64,000 bases of DNA from Kamptonema formosum PCC 6407 (GCF_000332155.1 NZ_KB235903.1:2392803-2456802), one strand, 5' to 3'; counted from the first letter of the stretch, positions 16,159 to 25,374 are shown. Numbers and translations are program-made. Notes: a model not told the origin generated them from the letters alone.

Positions 16159-16623
16159 TTAATTTACTCTGCCTAATAACTCTTTTACCATATCTAACAT
16201 CTCTTGGGCAGCTTCAGCCTTATTCTTCAGTATTGTATGCTCCTTTTTATGAATTTTATGAATTTTATACCTAGTTTGTAAAAACTCAGTCAATCTTTTT
16301 AAGAATACATCTTTTTGATCATTAAATATCGTTGTATCTATACTATCTTTATTAGAGGATTTATTGAATATATTATTGATATTTTCTAATAGTTCTTCTA
16401 ATAATTCTATAGCAAACCTTAAGCTATCACTAGATGCTTCTCCTTTCCATTTCGGAACATTTTTATCTTTACCTGTCTTAGGAGCTTTTTTTACTTGCTC
16501 CTCAAATTCTTTCTTTTTCTCTTCACAGACTTTTATTTTGCTGGAAACTTCATGGTTTATATCTTCAATTGAAGCATTTTGCAAGTCTTTTTCTTGTTCA
16601 ACCAAAATCCATACATCAGCCAT
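16159..16623 (-). CDS. Lys/Glu-rich coiled-coil protein, unknown
   Basis: A 154-residue protein from the ATG at 16623 (a TTG two codons earlier is less likely). It is mostly helix: CEEKKKEFEEQVKKAPK, FAIELLEELLENINNIF and KEHTILKNKAEAAQEMLDMVKELLG, with high Lys, Glu, Ile and Asn. There is no signal peptide or membrane segment. I do not recognise a family. It lies 75 bp before the GUN4-like gene on the same strand, so the two are probably one operon. Codon use is AT-rich like that neighbour and unlike the core genes, which suggests acquisition. Confidence 0.6.
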   Translation of the reverse strand: MADVWILVEQEKDLQNASIEDINHEVSSKIKVCEEKKKEFEEQVKKAPKTGKDKNVPKWKGEASSDSLRFAIELLEELLENINNIFNKSSNKDSIDTTIFNDQKDVFLKRLTEFLQTRYKIHKIHKKEHTILKNKAEAAQEMLDMVKELLGRVN

Positions 16624-16673
16624 AAACAATCTCCAGGTTATGTTATTAGGGAACAGTTTTAGTTGACTGCATC

Positions 16674-16711
16674 AGTAGCAGCTAACTGATAATCTTATAG
16701 TAGCTGCTACT
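16674..16711. promoter_or_regulatory. 11-bp hairpin upstream of the coiled-coil gene
   Basis: AGTAGCAGCTA (16674-16684) and TAGCTGCTACT (16701-16711) are perfect inverted repeats with a 16-base loop, about 50 bp before the start of the - strand gene. It could be an operator or a 5'-leader structure; nothing distinguishes these. Confidence 0.5.
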
Positions 16712-17989
16712 TTATGGAAAAACAAGAGTAAAAGAAAAAATCTTGAATGGTTTTCTTTATGCCTATATAGCTTTTTATTAGAAAAACTTATACAAGCTTT
16801 GCCCTGGAAAAGTAGCCCTAAGATTGAGCTTTAGTAAAAGGAAGGAGAGGAAAAGTAAAAACTACTCCAGACATAGAAAAGGAGGGCTTATAGGCTAAAT
16901 TTGAGGGGTCTGAGGGAATGCTAGAAGCAGGGGATTGAGAGAGCAGAAACTACCATTTGCAGGATTGTTTATACTACTTTAAGTAATAACCTAATAAACT
17001 ATAACTATATAAAAGTTATCTAGTTAATATTTAAGTATTTATTTTATTGGGATACTTAAATATGTATCAAGAATCTCAGTTAAGAGTCAATATGTATAAA
17101 TATTTATTAACTAAGTTAGTATATTATATCTTAGTATTATCTACCTTTATATTATAAGTTACTATAATCTACTCTTTTAGAGTATATAATTAGATGATAA
17201 ATACTTATAAACTAGAAATATAAGATTTGCATCTATATAATTATGTTTTTTATCTATCCCACATTGCTGGCTTTAGTACATACAATCAACCAAAAGATTG
17301 CTACTATTCATAAGTTATTGAGAATGGCTAAAATCCAGAGTTTGCAGGGGATATAATTCTCTACGCAAAATAAAATGATCGGGATTACATCCTGCCTCAA
17401 CGTCAACTCCGATAAACTTTACAGAATCTTTAACAAACAGTTCCTAATCAATTAGGTTGTCGTACTAACCCTCCGACTTTAGGTTAAATTTTTCAATATT
17501 TTTAAGTCCTAGTGTATGTTGCTGCCTTTTACCATCAAAGGTTGGCGGAAAACCTCTCTCCCAACCTGAGAAATTAAACAAGTTCTCAAAATTATTTTTG
17601 CTTGAGGTCGTCACGGACGACCAAACTCAACAATAAAATCTCCCTTGAGATCGTCACGGGCGACCCAACTCAACAATGCAATCTCCTTTGTCCTTTTATT
17701 CCAGGTTTGCTCAAAGCACTTTGGCATCACTCATAAAAATTAATTATGATAGTTGAGTAATCGTGAGGGGTTAAACCCCTCATCTGTCGTCAGAGGGATG
17801 ACGAATGTTAAAATTTGGAAAACACCTCCCTTGAATTTAATCAGGTTGAAAAAGAAAAGTAAATCATTCCTTGTGCGCCTGAGTTTATTCGTGGGAATCC
17901 CCAGTCCCAGTCCCCCCTTTGACAAAAAAAGCAAACCAGGGCTTACCGATCGATAGAGACTCAGCAGTTTGCCGTAGAGGAAAAGGAAT
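16712..17989. other. Long AT-rich intergenic stretch
   Basis: Nearly 1.3 kb without a convincing gene. It holds very AT-rich sequence (for example around 16990-17240), the 43-bp tandem repeat at 17601 and a short palindrome TGAGGGGTTAAACCCCTCA at 17764-17782. Two short overlapping frames near 17750-18030 have no protein-like composition and were not called. Confidence 0.6.
17601..17686. repeat. Two tandem 43-bp units, each with a hairpin
   Basis: Units 17601-17643 and 17644-17686 differ at a handful of positions. Each begins CTTGAG and carries GGTCGTCACGGACGACC or its variant ATCGTCACGGGCGACC, a 6-7-bp stem with ACG loop, and ends in AATCTCC. Role unknown. Confidence 0.8.
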
Positions 17990-18814
17990 ATGAGTGGAAA
18001 TACCGCGCACATCAAACGGTTGTTAGAAACCAAACAATGTCAGGGAGGAAATCTCAGCGATGCCAATCTGGCAAGATTAAAACTCAGCGGCGCTAACTTG
18101 ACTGGCGCGGATCTGAGTTTTGCCAATCTCAATGGTACGGATCTCAGCGGTGCTAATTTAAGTGGTGCGGATCTGAGTTTTGCCAACTTAGTTGCTGCTA
18201 ACCTGGCTAATGCTGACTTGAGCGGTGTTGACTCCAAGGGAATCAACCTCTTTGATGCAAACTTAAATGGTGCTGAATTGAGCGGTGCCGATCTAGGTTT
18301 TGCCAATTTAGTCAATACAAATATGCTTCATGCCAATTTAAGCGGTGCTGACTTGGTTGGTGCTAATTTGGTTGGGGCTAACCTCAGCGGTGCGAATCTC
18401 AGCGGTGCCGACTTAGGTGGTGCGAATCTAGGTAATGTGAAGTTGGTGAATGCTAAGTTGCTCAACGCTGACCTCAGAGATGTCAGATTAGTCGGTGGCG
18501 ATCTCACGGATGCGGATCTTCAAGATGCGGATCTCAGAGATGTCAATTTGTTGAACGCTGACTTGAGTGGGGCTAACCTCAATGGAGCCAACCTCAGCGG
18601 TGCTAATCTCAGTGGAGTTAATCTCAGTGGTGCGAATATGGATGGCGCTATTGGAATTTACATGGACACCCCTGTGGAAATGCGACGCAGCGAACCGCGA
18701 AAATCTAGTGTTACACAGTCGGTTTTGTCCTATATGAGTTTGCCTCAAGCCAGTGTCCCATCATCTGTAACGCAAAATTCTAGTTCAAACGGCACTTTAC
18801 CCCGCTTGGGGTGA
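17990..18814 (+). CDS. Pentapeptide-repeat protein
   Basis: A 274-residue protein. From about residue 20 to 225 it is an almost unbroken series of A(D/N)LSG-type pentapeptides (LSGANLSGADLSFANL and so on), which fold as a right-handed quadrilateral beta helix. The C-terminal 50 residues are Ser/Pro-rich and unstructured. There is no signal peptide, so it is probably cytoplasmic. AGAGGAAAAGGA lies just before the ATG. The family has many members in cyanobacteria with mostly unknown roles. A G-rich repeat follows directly. Confidence 0.92.
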   Translation: MSGNTAHIKRLLETKQCQGGNLSDANLARLKLSGANLTGADLSFANLNGTDLSGANLSGADLSFANLVAANLANADLSGVDSKGINLFDANLNGAELSGADLGFANLVNTNMLHANLSGADLVGANLVGANLSGANLSGADLGGANLGNVKLVNAKLLNADLRDVRLVGGDLTDADLQDADLRDVNLLNADLSGANLNGANLSGANLSGVNLSGANMDGAIGIYMDTPVEMRRSEPRKSSVTQSVLSYMSLPQASVPSSVTQNSSSNGTLPRLG

Positions 18815-18817
18815 GAG

Positions 18818-18896
18818 GGAGCGGGGGAGCGGGGGAGCGGGGGAGATGGGGGAGATGGGGGAGATGGGGGAGATGGGGGAGATGGGGGAGATGGGG
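18818..18896. repeat. G-rich tandem repeat, 8- and 9-bp units
   Basis: Three GCGGGGGA units are followed by about seven GATGGGGGA units, directly after the pentapeptide gene. It is related in sequence to the array at 2472-2592. A C-rich tract (CCCCCTGCCCC, 18920-18975) follows, which could pair with it. Confidence 0.85.
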
Positions 18897-18990
18897 TAGA
18901 TCGAACAGGAAAGATACAGATTTCTCCCCCACCCCCCTGCCCCCCTGCTCCTCTGCCCCTCTGCCCCTCTGCTCCTCTTTGGTCATTAAA

Positions 18991-20265
18991 TTACCTGGCT
19001 TCGTAGGAGACGATCGCTTTTTCGACAGCTTCCAAAGCTTGGTCTACTTCACCCGCCGTTACGATCAAAGGCGGGACGAACCGGATCACTTTGGGGCCTG
19101 CGGGTACTAAGAGCAAGCCTTGTTCTATGGCGGCTTTTACGAGTTCGATCGATGTGAGTTCGATATCGGCTTTGAGTTCCATGCCGTTAATTAAACCCCA
19201 GCCGCGCACTTGGGCAATGAGGTGGGGATATTTGGCTGCGATCGCGCTTAACCCCTTTCTCAACTGTTCCCCTCGTTCGTTTACATTCGCCAAAATGCCT
19301 TCTGCTTCTAGAGTTTGGCAGACTGACAAGGCCACAGCGCACACAAATGGATTGCCGCCAAAAGTGCTGGCGTGACTTCCTGGTTCAAATACGTCACAGA
19401 AAGATTTACACAGCATCGCCCCGATGGGGATACCACCGCCTAATCCCTTGGCGGAAGTAAAGATATCCGGTTCAATGCCTAAATTCTCATAACCCCACAT
19501 TTTGCCTGTGCGGGCCATGCCGACTTGCACTTCGTCGAGAATGAGCAAAATGCCTTTTTCGTCGCAGATTTGGCGTATCCGTTGGAAATAGGCGATATCT
19601 CCGGGACGAACTCCGCCTTCTCCTTGCATGGCTTCTAGCATGATTGCCGTTACTTGGCGCTCATTGGCATCGAGTTCTGCGATCGCGCTTTCCAATGCTT
19701 CAATATCGTTATAAGGCACATAGTAAAATCCCGGCATCAGCGGGCTAAAACCCTTATGATATTTGGGCTGTCCCGTAGCCGTGACAGTTGCCAGCGTCCG
19801 TCCGTGAAAGCTGTCACGAGCCGTTACGATCGTTGGATTAGCGATATTTAACTTTTCGTGGGCATACTTCCGAGCCAGCTTAATTGCTCCTTCATTTGCC
19901 TCTGCACCGGAGTTGCAAAAGAAGGCTCTGTCAGCGCAGGAATGCTCTGTAAGCCACTTTGCCAACTCGCCCTGTACGGGGATGTAGTAAAGGTTAGAAA
20001 CGTGGTGTAGCGTTTGAATTTGGCGGGTTACGGCTGCAATTAAAGCGGGGTGGGCGTGCCCCAGAGTACAAGTGGCAATCCCCGCGACAAAATCCAGATA
20101 TTCGCGTCCTTCAGTATCCCATACACGGCAACCTTGACCGCGTTCTAGAGCTATGGGAAAGCGCCCGTAAGTTGTCATTACGTAGCTGTCGAAGCTATCG
20201 CGGCTGAAGGGAGTGGACTCGTCGGATTGTAGAAAAGGCTCTTTTACTAAGGTTTCTGGGCTCAC
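18991..20265 (-). CDS. argD: Acetylornithine aminotransferase
   Basis: A 424-residue class III PLP aminotransferase in arginine synthesis, which converts N-acetylglutamate semialdehyde to N-acetylornithine. Features: VWDTEGREYLDFVAGIATCTLGHAHP, FFCNSGAEANEGAIKLARKYA, LILDEVQVGMARTGKMWGYE and the PLP lysine in FTSAKGLGGGIPIGAML. The first 30 residues are a variable extension typical of cyanobacterial ArgD. It converges on the pentapeptide gene and is divergent from rca, with 157 bp between their starts. Confidence 0.93.
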   Translation of the reverse strand: MSPETLVKEPFLQSDESTPFSRDSFDSYVMTTYGRFPIALERGQGCRVWDTEGREYLDFVAGIATCTLGHAHPALIAAVTRQIQTLHHVSNLYYIPVQGELAKWLTEHSCADRAFFCNSGAEANEGAIKLARKYAHEKLNIANPTIVTARDSFHGRTLATVTATGQPKYHKGFSPLMPGFYYVPYNDIEALESAIAELDANERQVTAIMLEAMQGEGGVRPGDIAYFQRIRQICDEKGILLILDEVQVGMARTGKMWGYENLGIEPDIFTSAKGLGGGIPIGAMLCKSFCDVFEPGSHASTFGGNPFVCAVALSVCQTLEAEGILANVNERGEQLRKGLSAIAAKYPHLIAQVRGWGLINGMELKADIELTSIELVKAAIEQGLLLVPAGPKVIRFVPPLIVTAGEVDQALEAVEKAIVSYEAR

Positions 20266-20422
20266 TAATGGCTCCTAAATTATATAGAAATCTCTTTGGA
20301 GTGGGCAAAAATACGATTTGCGTATTGTATCAAAATTTCTAGCAATGATTGATAGTGCCATTCCTTTTGTCATAGAATGCTAACAGTAAGAAGAATCTGC
20401 GCGATCGCTAAATTATAAACCG

Positions 20423-21700
20423 ATGAGTTATTACATTTCTCCGTCTTTTCTTGACAAGGTAGCCGTTCACATCACTAAAAATTTTTTGGATCTACCTGGA
20501 GTTAGAGTTCCTCTAATTTTAGGAATTCACGGCCGCAAAGGGGAAGGCAAAACTTTTCAGTGTGAGTTAGCTTTTGAGCGTCTAGGTTTTGAACCTGTGA
20601 CTATATCGGGGGGAGAATTAGAAAGTCCCGATGCCGGAGATCCGGCGCGGTTGATTCGTCTTCGCTACCGAGAAGCTGCCGAACAAATTCGGGTTCGCGG
20701 TGAAATGTGCGCGATATTTATTAACGATCTAGATGCTGGTGCTGGCAGATTTGATAGTACAACTCAGTATACTGTTAATACTCAGTTGGTGAATGCCACT
20801 CTGATGAATATTGCTGACAATCCGACTAACGTGCAATTGCCGGGAAGTTATGACGATACGCCGCTACATAGAGTCCCGATTATTGTTACTGGAAATGACT
20901 TTGCTACTCTGTACGCGCCGTTAATTCGAGATGGGCGGATGGAGAAGTTTTACTGGGAACCAAATCGCGATGATAAGATTGGAATTGTTAGCGGTATTTT
21001 TGAGGCGGATGGGATGCCGCAAAGCGAGATTGCGGAATTTGTGGATGCGTTTCCTGACCAGGCGATTGACTTCTTTAGTGCTTTGCGATCGCGCATTTAT
21101 GACGAACAAATTCGCGAGTTTATTCATGGAATAGGAATTGAAAAGGTTTCTAAGCGGTTGGTGAATAGTTTAGAAGCAGCGCCCCATTTTCCTAAGCCTA
21201 ATTTTAGTCTATCTCGCCTAATAGAAATTGGTAGGGCGATGGTTGGTCAACAGTACCGAATTAAGGAAATGCGACTGGTAGAGGAATATAACCAAAATCG
21301 GTTATTTGGCAGTCAAAATTCTGGGGAAGTTTCCTCTAATTCGCAGCCGCCCAGTCAACAAAAAAATGAACAGGGACAATATTATAAAGCCTACGTGGAA
21401 AAAGGTAGTAACGGCGGGAATGGTAAAATTTCTCAGCTTAGTTCTGAGGTGCAAGAACAAGTGCAGCAACTTTTAGATCAAGGCTGTAAAATTGGCATAG
21501 AATATGCCGATAGTCGCCGATTTAAAACTGGTTCCTGGCAAAGTTGTGCGACTATTCAAAGCAACGGGGAAAAAGAAGTAATTGCATCTCTACAAAATTG
21601 CTTGGCTGAACATGGCGGTGAATATGTGAGGTTAATTGGGATTGACTCGAAAGCTAAGCGGCGGGTGGTTGAGACTATTATTCAGCGTCCAAATGGTTAA
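20423..21700 (+). CDS. rca: Rubisco activase with C-terminal SSUL domain
   Basis: A 425-residue AAA+ chaperone that removes inhibitory sugar phosphates from Rubisco. Walker A is [11 protein letters not shown] (residues 34-44), Walker [14 protein letters not shown] (about 95-107), with the sensor region [13 protein letters not shown] and arginine-rich [11 protein letters not shown]. After a Gln/Ser-rich linker (about 295-330) comes a Rubisco small-subunit-like (SSUL) domain: [44 protein letters not shown]. This domain resembles the CcmM repeats and targets activase to carboxysomal Rubisco. It is transcribed alone or with the Uma2 gene 27 bp later. Confidence 0.95.
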   Translation: MSYYISPSFLDKVAVHITKNFLDLPGVRVPLILGIHGRKGEGKTFQCELAFERLGFEPVTISGGELESPDAGDPARLIRLRYREAAEQIRVRGEMCAIFINDLDAGAGRFDSTTQYTVNTQLVNATLMNIADNPTNVQLPGSYDDTPLHRVPIIVTGNDFATLYAPLIRDGRMEKFYWEPNRDDKIGIVSGIFEADGMPQSEIAEFVDAFPDQAIDFFSALRSRIYDEQIREFIHGIGIEKVSKRLVNSLEAAPHFPKPNFSLSRLIEIGRAMVGQQYRIKEMRLVEEYNQNRLFGSQNSGEVSSNSQPPSQQKNEQGQYYKAYVEKGSNGGNGKISQLSSEVQEQVQQLLDQGCKIGIEYADSRRFKTGSWQSCATIQSNGEKEVIASLQNCLAEHGGEYVRLIGIDSKAKRRVVETIIQRPNG

Positions 21701-21727
21701 GTTTTAACCCTGAGAAGGAGTGGAAAG

Positions 21728-22285
21728 ATGACAGTAACTAAATTGCGTTTATGGACTGTAGATGAGTATCATCAGATGATTGAGACAGGAATTCTCGATG
21801 AGGATGATCGTGTTGAATTATTGGAAGGTCAAATAATAGAAATGAGCCTTCAAATTCCCCTCACTGCCGCGACTACGCAAACTGCTTCAAACTATCTGAG
21901 TAATATATTGACTGGTTTAGCTTATATTCGGATGCAGCTACCTATTACTCTGCGTCCTAATTCTGAACCCGAACCAGATATCGCCGTTGTTCGTATAGAT
22001 CCCGGTCGCTACTTTGACCATCATCCGACACCGGATGAAATTTTCTTAGTAGTTGAAGTAGCAAATACGAGTTTAGCAAAAGATCGTCGTCAAAAAGTAC
22101 GCGCTTATGCTAATGCTAACATACCTGAATACTGGATTCTGGACGTAAACGAGCAGCAAGTTTATGTGTTTCGGGAACCGGGAAATGAAACTTATCAACA
22201 AGAAATTATATTGAATGAGGAGGCAATTTTTTCAATGGTTGCTTTTCCTGAGATTGAGGTTTCGGTTAGCGAGTTATTCCCTTAA
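21728..22285 (+). CDS. Uma2 family endonuclease (DUF820)
   Basis: A 185-residue PD-(D/E)XK-fold protein. LWTVDEYHQMIETGILDEDDRVELLEGQIIEM and EPDIAVVRID, FLVVEVANTSLAKDRRQKVRAYANANIPEYWILDVNEQQVYVFR match Uma2, a family expanded in cyanobacteria with uncertain function. The catalytic Asp (PDIAVV) and Glu/x/Lys-like residues are present. AGAAGGAG precedes the ATG. It follows rca by 27 bp and may be co-transcribed by chance. Confidence 0.92.
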   Translation: MTVTKLRLWTVDEYHQMIETGILDEDDRVELLEGQIIEMSLQIPLTAATTQTASNYLSNILTGLAYIRMQLPITLRPNSEPEPDIAVVRIDPGRYFDHHPTPDEIFLVVEVANTSLAKDRRQKVRAYANANIPEYWILDVNEQQVYVFREPGNETYQQEIILNEEAIFSMVAFPEIEVSVSELFP

Positions 22286-22356
22286 CAAGTAGGGCAGGGA
22301 CTGCTGGCATTCCTGTCAACTTAAGCTGAAAGCCGCCAGGGTAAAGTCCCCCTCTT

Positions 22357-22420
22357 ATAGCTTAAGTCCTCTGAAGAGGACTATTAAATTCATTAGTCCT
22401 CTTCAGAGGACTTAAGCTAT
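22357..22420. terminator. Perfect 27-bp hairpin after the Uma2 gene
   Basis: Arms 22357-22383 and 22394-22420 are exact inverted repeats (start ATAGCTTAAGTCCTC) around a 10-base loop, and each arm itself contains the palindrome TCCTCTGAAGAGGA. A smaller hairpin, GGCAGGGGTTTTAACCTCTGCC-like, follows. It lies between convergent genes and could end both transcripts; it may also be a small mobile repeat. Confidence 0.7.
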
Positions 22421-22503
22421 GAGGCAGGGGTTTTAACCTCTGCCGGATTAGAGCTTTGATCTTAAGTTGACATCAATAAGCTGCTAGTTAATGATATTTT
22501 TCC

Positions 22504-23883
22504 TCAATTGTGCTTACGCACATAGGTTTCTAAAGTCCCATCGAGTTTTAATAAAGAGGGTGTTCGCGTAGCCTCTCGTAGGCATTCGTCATTCAGATTA
22601 TCACCTAAAAAACAACGTCTTTTCAGCGATTGGATTGTATTCAATATCATCTCTGGAGTATAATCGGATATTTCCTGTAAAACCTGGCTCAAAGTTACAG
22701 CTTTTTCTTGTTTAGCTAAATAATTTACGATCTGTTTTTCCGATTCTGTTAACCTTACCCATACTCGATTAAGTTGAGATACAATTTCATTACTCAATAT
22801 TGACGACGGATAAGATAAAAATTCGGTCATGCTTCCGGCAAATAATTCTTGAATCATTGTTGCTGTCATTTCTAACCATAAAGGATGACTTTGATACTTC
22901 TCAATCAAAGTATCCCACAGTTGCTCGTCTGACAGTTCTTTATCTCTTAATATTTGTTTAGCAGATTCTCCCAAACCAGTAAGTTTTAAACAACGGGTAA
23001 ATTTATGACGAGATGCGATCGCATCTTCTGGTTGTTCTCTGGTAATTAACAACAAACTACTTGCATGAGACAATTCGGAAATTTGTTTAAATAACAGATA
23101 ATATCCCTCAAATTCTGCTTTATATTGACCCGCAACTTCTCCTATTTCAAATAACATCTGCACGTCATCTATAATAATTAAACATCGATGTTTGCGAAGA
23201 AACTTAAGTAATAGATCAATTTTGCGATCGAGGGTATTGGGAATAATGGGAGGACAGACAAAGCTTTGCAATAAGTCTGTTAAAAAATTATCTATAGTTG
23301 GAGAATACCGGAGACTGCGATAAACAATATATTCAAATTGCGTTTGGACTTTTTCAATTAGTTTGATAGCAAGTGTCGTTTTGCCAATGCCTACCATACC
23401 AACTAAGGTAATGATGTGGGGACGATCTTGAATTAGCCAGGTTTTTAAAGTGTTTAATTCGTTATTTCGTCCGTAAAAAGTGGTGATTTCAGGGGCGGTA
23501 TCTATGTCTAGGTAGGGTTTGTTTTCTGTTGGCTTGGATAGGGTAGAAGATGTGCGCGATCGCCTTCATTCTGAACAAATACTTACTTTATTGCCATTTA
23601 CCAAATATCCTATTGAGCTATTATTGATAATATTTTTTTCTAAAATAGACCGAGCATTTAATTTATTAATATCTTCGCCTAAAACATCCGATAAATTTTG
23701 CCATAATTCCGATGCTGTATCTCGAATATGACCTTCACTTAAATGATTTTCTGAGGCAATTTTGCCGTATTTCTGACCTTGTAATGTACCTTTAAGAATG
23801 GTTTCTTGCAGAGAGTCTAGGCGATCGCCTGTATGCGCGAACAGCAGTTCATCTGCAAGTTTCAAGACTTCTGCAATGTCCAT
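22504..23883 (-). pseudogene. HTH-NB-ARC ATPase gene interrupted by one in-frame TGA
   Basis: Two adjacent open frames are one gene: frame and spacing are continuous from 23883 to 22504 (459 codons), broken only by TGA at 23566-23568. Upstream lies the N-terminal helix-turn-helix (DELLFAHTGDRLDSLQETILKGTL, SEGHIRDTASELWQNLSDVLGEDINK). Downstream, in frame, is EITTFYGRNNELNTLKTWL, P-loop GMVGIGKTT, Walker B LIIIDDV and the C-terminal winged helix. The intact paralogue at 59384-60772 has 462 residues and the same order. The downstream part has no usable start before the P-loop, so without readthrough no active ATPase is made. Confidence 0.85.
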
Positions 23884-23906
23884 AGATCGTCAAATGGGTG
23901 GGATTT

Positions 23907-23973
23907 TCCGATCTTATCCGATCTGTCCGACATTTTTCCGACTTTTTGGCAATTTTTTGGGGAAAAGTTCCGA
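23907..23973. promoter_or_regulatory. Helically phased TCCGA motifs upstream of HTH-NB-ARC gene
   Basis: TCCGA occurs at 23907, 23917, 23926 and 23937 (spacing 10, 9, 11), and again at 23969 (about three turns later). The nearest is 24 bp before the start codon at 23883. The phasing suggests cooperative binding on one DNA face, perhaps by the gene's own N-terminal HTH domain. Confidence 0.55.
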
Positions 23974-24053
23974 CGCGATCCGGCTGACAAAGCGATCGGG
24001 TATGGGTTTTGATTGAGAAAGATTATTTTACAATTAGAAATAAGGATAATGTT

Positions 24054-24494
24054 ATGCAGCTTAGAAATCTGGCAATGGCTGTAGGCTTAGGAATGGTTGG
24101 CTTCATTTCCTCTGTTGTATTTGCTACTCCCGCAAATGCAAGCATGACTGTGTGCAATCGAGCTGGATCGAAAGCTTTTGTAGCCATTAGTTATTATTCA
24201 GATGGCAATTTTTGGTCAAAAGGATGGCTACAGCTTAATCCTGGTAGTTGTGGTACAGCTATCGCTGGAAGAGTATCTAACGCAGAGATTGGAGTTTACG
24301 CAGAGACTTTTACCGGAATAGTTGAGTCAGGTGATGTACGCAGATGCGTTGTCTGGGTTCAAGTTCAACCATCTTGGACAATTCGTAATGCTGATAACCC
24401 AGCGCGTTGTAAAGGAAAGGGGAGAGAAATGAAGGGCTTCCGAGTGATCAAAACTAATGATAGCCCTGACTACACCTATGAGGTTTTTGATTAG
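24054..24494 (+). CDS. Secreted DUF1036 protein
   Basis: A 146-residue protein. The first 30 residues are a Sec signal (LAMAVGLGMVGFISSVVFATPANA, then SMTVCN), so it is exported. The mature part follows DUF1036: TVCNRAGSKAFVAISYYSDGNFWSKGWLQLNPGSCGTAI and later YAETFTG, CVVWVQVQPSWTIRNADN and TYEVFD. Four Cys in the mature part suggest disulfides. Function unknown. AAGGA seven bases before the ATG at 24054 fixes the start; an upstream TTG would put a charged extension before the signal peptide. Confidence 0.87.
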   Translation: MQLRNLAMAVGLGMVGFISSVVFATPANASMTVCNRAGSKAFVAISYYSDGNFWSKGWLQLNPGSCGTAIAGRVSNAEIGVYAETFTGIVESGDVRRCVVWVQVQPSWTIRNADNPARCKGKGREMKGFRVIKTNDSPDYTYEVFD

Positions 24495-24563
24495 CGCAAT
24501 CCTCACCTTAATTTGCAGGGCAATCGCATTCATCTCCTCACCAGATAACGGTAGAAGAGGGTG

Positions 24564-24604
24564 GAAGATGCGATCGCGCTTGTTTTTTTATTGATAAGCG
24601 ATCG
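24564..24604. repeat. TA-island spacer repeat, copy 1
   Basis: GATGCGATCGCGCTTG is followed by a T run, then ATTGATAAGCGATCG. Copies at 25375-25423 and 26224-26264 separate the following toxin-antitoxin modules. Confidence 0.75.
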
Positions 24605-24681
24605 ATTGGGGGTAGGGATGCGATCGCACCTTGCCTTTTTTCACCGACAGAGCGATCGATAAAAAACTATTGTTTTGCCTC

Positions 24682-24987
24682 TCATAGTTCATCTGATGAA
24701 AGCCAATCCCGCGCAGTATGACGAATTCGCAGAACTTGTACAATCTCCTCACTAACACTAAATAAAATACGGTATCTCTTGTAAATTAACTGACGAATCT
24801 CTCGTCCAATCTCTTCACTTTCAGATGCTAGCGGACATCGATTTGGTAAATTTTCTAGACTGAGAATGGCATTAACTAAGCCGTTGTACCATTCTTCTGC
24901 ATTCAAGGAGGAATCTTTTTGCATATATAAAAAAGCCTCCTCAGCGTCAGTTAATGCAGAGGGTGATATTTCAACGCGAAATGCCAT
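24682..24987 (-). CDS. ParE/RelE family toxin
   Basis: A 101-residue protein of the ParE branch: FRVEISPSALTDAEEAFLYM, then LPNRCPLASESEEIGREIRQLIYKRYRILFSV and VQVLRIRHTARDWL. ParE toxins poison gyrase and RelE ones cut mRNA; this sequence fits ParE better, but the target is not proven. Its start overlaps the end of the antitoxin gene by 17 bp, typical of translational coupling. Confidence 0.88.
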   Translation of the reverse strand: MAFRVEISPSALTDAEEAFLYMQKDSSLNAEEWYNGLVNAILSLENLPNRCPLASESEEIGREIRQLIYKRYRILFSVSEEIVQVLRIRHTARDWLSSDEL

Positions 24988-25258
24988 GTTTTGTTCTCAA
25001 TTCCTCTAAAGTCTCTCGTGCTGGTTTGCCTTTTCCCTGCTCAAATTCTTCTATTCCCTTACGGATAGCCGCGATCGACTCAGCATATTCAAGCCGATCG
25101 AGCAATTTTTGGTAGGCTAGCGCATCTTGGACAACTACCTCAGCTTTACCATTTACTGTCAGCACGAGGGGTTGCTGAGTCTCTTGAGTACGCTGAATGT
25201 ACTGTTTAGCGTTGCGCTGAAAATCAGTCAAGGAGTGAATATCTTTCAAGTCAATCAT
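24971..25258 (-). CDS. Phd/YefM family antitoxin
   Basis: A 95-residue protein. IDLKDIHSLTDFQRNAKQYIQRTQETQQPLVLTVNGKAEVVVQDALAYQKLLD is the Phd/YefM DNA-binding domain. The C-terminal helix (GIEEFEQGKGKPARETLEELRTKHGI) should neutralise the ParE-like toxin encoded downstream. I chose the ATG at 25258 because the family begins here; a TTG six codons upstream adds a Cys-rich extension. It should repress its own operon. Confidence 0.9.
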   Translation of the reverse strand: MIDLKDIHSLTDFQRNAKQYIQRTQETQQPLVLTVNGKAEVVVQDALAYQKLLDRLEYAESIAAIRKGIEEFEQGKGKPARETLEELRTKHGISR

Positions 25259-25374
25259 AAAACATGAAATTAGCAATTAATTCCATGATGTACTAATTCG
25301 TCACGTTAGTCAAGATCGTCAGAAAAGGGAAAGCTGTGACAGTTGCGTAAGTCCTGTTATTGATAGGCGAACGA

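Noticed and set aside
17740-18033. Overlapping short frames on both strands before the pentapeptide gene
   Set aside because: Composition is not protein-like and the pentapeptide gene and its ribosome-binding site occupy part of the interval.
23397-23398. Treating 22504-23397 as a complete short NB-ARC gene
   Set aside because: Its first Met lies inside the P-loop (GMVGIGKTT), and homologous sequence continues in frame upstream to the TGA at 23566. It is the 3' part of an interrupted gene.
23566-23568. TGA as a selenocysteine codon
   Set aside because: The site is in a variable linker where the paralogue has no conserved Cys, and no SECIS-like hairpin follows. Nonsense mutation or sequencing error is simpler.
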